The notes below the pieces were generated by a model. That model was not told where the DNA came from, did no database searches, and worked only from the letters and a program-made list of their open reading frames with translations. A program made the translations under genes and the position numbers. 7,645 nucleotides of DNA from Ruminococcaceae bacterium UBA6855 (GTDB lineage: Bacteria; Bacillota; Clostridia; Oscillospirales; Acutalibacteraceae). Position 1 is the stretch's first letter; each line of letters opens with the position of its first letter. Below, in pieces: positions 5,378 to 7,645 of the stretch. The stretch lies in NCBI GenBank assembly GCA_002451755.1, contig DKDF01000097.1, positions 7,621 to 15,265 of the forward strand. The letters run 5' to 3'.

Positions 5378-6127
5378 TCACGAGTAATCAACAACATCGA
5401 TCCACGAGTGGAGGAATTCGCGCTCTGCAGCGTTGCCCTTGACCGTCTGTGATGCGGCAACAATAGGCATCCATTTCTGGACATACTGTATCGCGGTGTC
5501 GCTCTTCTCGCAGAAAAGATTCAGATACTTCTTCGCGGCGTCGATATCTCCGTTGAGCCAGAAGAGGAGATAGGTGCGCGCTGCGTCGGCTGAGGCGTTG
5601 CCCTGGGTGGCGTGCGACCAGTCGATGATATAAGGTGTGCCGTCGTCGGTGATTATAATATTCGAGGGGTTGAAATCGCCGTGGCAGACCTTGTTGTGCT
5701 TGGGCATCGACTCAAGGCGGGTGTGCAGGTCATATCTGACCGTTGCGGAAAGGTCGGTCTGGCAGATCTTTCTGTTCATCTTGTCCTTGAGCTTGTTGAG
5801 CAGGGGGCAGGTCTTTGAGTGCATCTCGAGCTGGAGGTCGACGAAAAGATTGAGATATTCGTCCTTCTTCTCGGGATTCTCCTGCATCAGCTGCGCGAGC
5901 GTCTTGCCCTTGATATAATCGGACACTATTGTCCATTTGCCGTCGATGACCGTAACCTCGAGAACTCTCGGAATGTTGAGCCCGGTCTCCTCGATACGCG
6001 CCTGGTTGAGCGCCTCGTTGAGCACGTCGGCTTTTGAATAGCCTTCGTTGAAAACCTTGAGGCAGCGGTCGCCGTCGCGGTAGACTGTCTTGTTGTTCCT
6101 TACTGCTATGATTCTGTCAAGATTCAT
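5378..6127 (-). CDS. APH/choline-kinase-fold phosphotransferase
   Basis: A 249-residue soluble protein of the aminoglycoside phosphotransferase/choline kinase superfamily (PF01636-like). Visible kinase features are Lys24 in CLKVF (ATP-binding lysine), Glu38 in an alpha-C-like helix, a hinge near SDYIKGKTL (69-77), the catalytic loop CHGDFNPSNI (148-157; D151 catalytic base, N156 metal ligand), and IIDW (167-170) with metal-binding D169. A Trp-rich C-terminal helix region follows (QKWMPIVAA, HSWIDVV). The substrate cannot be read from the sequence: families with this fold phosphorylate antibiotics, choline, sugars and occasionally proteins. Context argues against antibiotic resistance, since it lies inside a fermentation and hydrogenase operon with a Ser/Thr phosphatase; the comparable R. 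albus operon has a gene annotated as a Ser/Thr protein kinase. It is 12 bases after adhE, with AAGGAGGG partly overlapping the adhE stop. The fold is firm, the function uncertain. Confidence 0.85.
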   Translation of the reverse strand: MNLDRIIAVRNNKTVYRDGDRCLKVFNEGYSKADVLNEALNQARIEETGLNIPRVLEVTVIDGKWTIVSDYIKGKTLAQLMQENPEKKDEYLNLFVDLQLEMHSKTCPLLNKLKDKMNRKICQTDLSATVRYDLHTRLESMPKHNKVCHGDFNPSNIIITDDGTPYIIDWSHATQGNASADAARTYLLFWLNGDIDAAKKYLNLFCEKSDTAIQYVQKWMPIVAASQTVKGNAAEREFLHSWIDVVDYS

Positions 6128-6133
6128 TGTGAA

Positions 6134-6141
6134 CCCTCCTT
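6134..6141 (-). promoter_or_regulatory. Ribosome binding site of the kinase gene overlapping the adhE stop
   Basis: The minus strand reads TAAGGAGGGTTCACAATG. The adhE stop TAA (6142-6140) shares two bases with the near-perfect AAGGAGGG, six bases before the kinase ATG. This supports both the start and coupling to adhE. Confidence 0.85.
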
Positions 6142-7645
6142 ATGCCTTGTTCTTGCCGTTCTCCGCTCTGCGGTAAGCCTGCTTGAAGTTGTGGGCGCTG
6201 TCGTCCTCGGCGATGTCTGCCTCGGTCGGCATGGGCTTCTCTTCAAAGTGCTTCTTGCCGTAGTATGCGTTGAGATACATCTGCTTTATCTCGCTCATGA
6301 GCGGGTATCTCGGGTTTGCGCCGGTGCACTGATCGTCGAATGCGTTCTCGGTCATCTCGTCAAGAGTGTCGAGGAAGTATTTCTCGTCAACGCCGTAGTC
6401 TTTGATTGTCTTCTTTATTCCGACGCGCTCCTTGAGCTCGTTGATAGCTTTTATAAGATTCTCAAGCTTCTCCTTGTCGTTCTTGCCGCCGAGCCCGAGG
6501 CTGTCGGCAACCTCTGCATAGCGGGCAAGGGTATGCGGATGGTCGTACTGCGGGAAAGTGCCCATCTTTGCGGGAGCTTCGGCAGCATTGAAGCGGAGAA
6601 CCTCTTCAATCATCAGCGCGTTTGCAACGCCGTGGGGGAGGTGGTGATAAGCGCCGAGCTTATGCGCCATGGAGTGGCAGACGCCGAGGAAAGCGTTCGC
6701 AAAGGCCATACCTGCCATTGTTGCGGCGTTCGCCATCTTCTCGCGGGCTTCGACATCGGTCTGGCCGTTCTCGTATGCGCGGGGCAGATAGTCGAATATG
6801 ACCTTGAGCGCCTGCTTTGCGAGTCCGTCGGTGTAGTCGGTAGCCATAACGGAAGCGTAAGCTTCGAGCGCGTGGGTGACGGCGTCTATACCGGAAGCGG
6901 CGGTCAGTCCTCTGGGTGCGCTCATATGGAAATCCGTGTCAACTATTGCCATGTTGGGCATGAGCTGATAGTCGGCAAGGGGATACTTGATGCCGGTGGT
7001 CTCGTCGGTGATAACGCCGAACGGAGTTACCTCACTGCCGGTACCTGCCGAGGTCGGGATGGCGATGAAATATGCCTTTTCACCCATCTTCGGGAAGGTG
7101 TAGACACGCTTGCGGATATCAATAAAGCGCATAGCCATGTCCATGAAGTCCGCTTCGGGGTGCTCATAGAGAACCCACATGATTTTTGCTGCGTCCATCG
7201 CGGAGCCGCCGCCGAGGGCGATTATCGTGTCGGGCTCAAAAGCTCTCATCTGCTCAACGCCCTTTTCGGCGCACTGGAGAGTCGGGTCGGGAGCAACGTC
7301 GCCGAATGTCGCGTGGACAATGCCCATCTCGTCGAGCTTATCGGTGATCGGCTTGGTGTAGCCGTTGTGATACAGGAAGCTGTCGGTGACGATGAACGCC
7401 TTCTTCTTGCCCATAACGGTCTTCAGCTCGTTAAGTGCAACGGGCAGGCAGCCCTTCTTAAGATAAACCTTCTCAGGCGCTCTGAACCAAAGCATATTCT
7501 CTCTCCTCTCGGCAACGGTCTTGATGTTGATCAGGTGCTTGACACCGACATTTTCGGAAACGCTGTTGCCGCCCCAGGAGCCGCAGCCGAGCGTCAGCGA
7601 CGGCGCGAGCTTGAAGTTGTACAGGTCGCCGATGCCGCCCTGCGA
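6140..7645 (-). CDS. adhE: Bifunctional aldehyde-alcohol dehydrogenase AdhE, 5' part outside the window
   Basis: The open frame reaches the window edge, so this is the C-terminal 501 residues of a protein usually about 870-890 long. AdhE reduces acetyl-CoA to acetaldehyde and then ethanol, using two NADH, and forms cytoplasmic spirosome filaments. Fragment residues 1-50 (SQGGIGDLYNFKLAPSLTLG and following) are the end of the CoA-acylating aldehyde dehydrogenase half and linker. An internal Met at 7495 is only Met51 of the fragment, not the start. The remainder is the iron-dependent alcohol dehydrogenase: GGGSAMDAAK (145-154) binds the nucleotide, PTSAGTGSEVTPF follows, and Fe ligands are D254, H258, H324 and H338, with the same spacing (4, 66, 14) as D653, H657, H723 and H737 of E. 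coli AdhE. The acetaldehyde dehydrogenase active-site Cys lies outside the window, so integrity of that half cannot be judged. It appears to be the first visible gene of the operon; its promoter and any Rex site are not visible. Confidence 0.97.
   Translation of the reverse strand, partial: SQGGIGDLYNFKLAPSLTLGCGSWGGNSVSENVGVKHLINIKTVAERRENMLWFRAPEKVYLKKGCLPVALNELKTVMGKKKAFIVTDSFLYHNGYTKPITDKLDEMGIVHATFGDVAPDPTLQCAEKGVEQMRAFEPDTIIALGGGSAMDAAKIMWVLYEHPEADFMDMAMRFIDIRKRVYTFPKMGEKAYFIAIPTSAGTGSEVTPFGVITDETTGIKYPLADYQLMPNMAIVDTDFHMSAPRGLTAASGIDAVTHALEAYASVMATDYTDGLAKQALKVIFDYLPRAYENGQTDVEAREKMANAATMAGMAFANAFLGVCHSMAHKLGAYHHLPHGVANALMIEEVLRFNAAEAPAKMGTFPQYDHPHTLARYAEVADSLGLGGKNDKEKLENLIKAINELKERVGIKKTIKDYGVDEKYFLDTLDEMTENAFDDQCTGANPRYPLMSEIKQMYLNAYYGKKHFEEKPMPTEADIAEDDSAHNFKQAYRRAENGKNKA

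Noticed and set aside
5378..6127. Aminoglycoside resistance gene
   Set aside because: The fold is shared by many unrelated kinases. The gene sits inside a metabolic operon with no mobile-element signs, so resistance is not supported.

Overview
The window looks like chromosome of a strictly anaerobic, fermentative Firmicute of the class Clostridia, most plausibly a Ruminococcus-like member of the Oscillospiraceae. The basis is a bifunctional AdhE, two different [FeFe]-hydrogenases, strong AGGAGG-type ribosome binding sites and tightly packed genes. Species cannot be told from the sequence alone.

All eight genes lie on the minus strand, so transcription runs from high to low coordinates. Seven of them form one apparent operon: adhE (its 5' part lies outside the window, 7645-6140), an APH-fold small-molecule or protein kinase (6127-5378), two tandem ~80-residue thioredoxin-like [2Fe-2S] ferredoxins (5363-5124 and 5118-4858), a sensory [FeFe]-hydrogenase with a PAS domain, hydS (4853-3180), a SpoIIE/PP2C-type phosphatase with an unrecognised C-terminal domain (3187-2015), and a second, apparently catalytic [FeFe]-hydrogenase (2003-585). 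Gaps are 4-14 nt, hydS and the phosphatase overlap by 8 nt, and two ribosome binding sites contain the upstream stop codon. A GC-rich hairpin (555-578) follows the last gene. The operon promoter is not in the window.

After the hairpin, hypB (454-1, 3' end cut by the window edge) has its own near-consensus sigma-70 promoter and encodes a nickel-handling GTPase.

Reading of the whole: AdhE disposes of electrons as ethanol and the catalytic hydrogenase disposes of them as H2. Between them sits a putative signalling cassette: redox carriers, an H2- or redox-sensing hydrogenase-PAS protein, a kinase-fold protein and a Ser/Thr phosphatase. A very similar transcription unit (aad, kinase, phosphatase, hydS, hydA2) is described from memory for Ruminococcus albus 7, so the architecture is not wholly new. 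The signalling steps, the phosphatase C-terminal domain and its target remain open. Sequence comparison shows that hydS has lost most of the proton-transfer residues that its neighbour keeps, which fits a sensor rather than a bulk catalyst.

No rRNA, tRNA, CRISPR array, insertion sequence or other mobile element was seen. No gene-free stretch exceeds 300 bases; the only intergenic region of note is 455-584.
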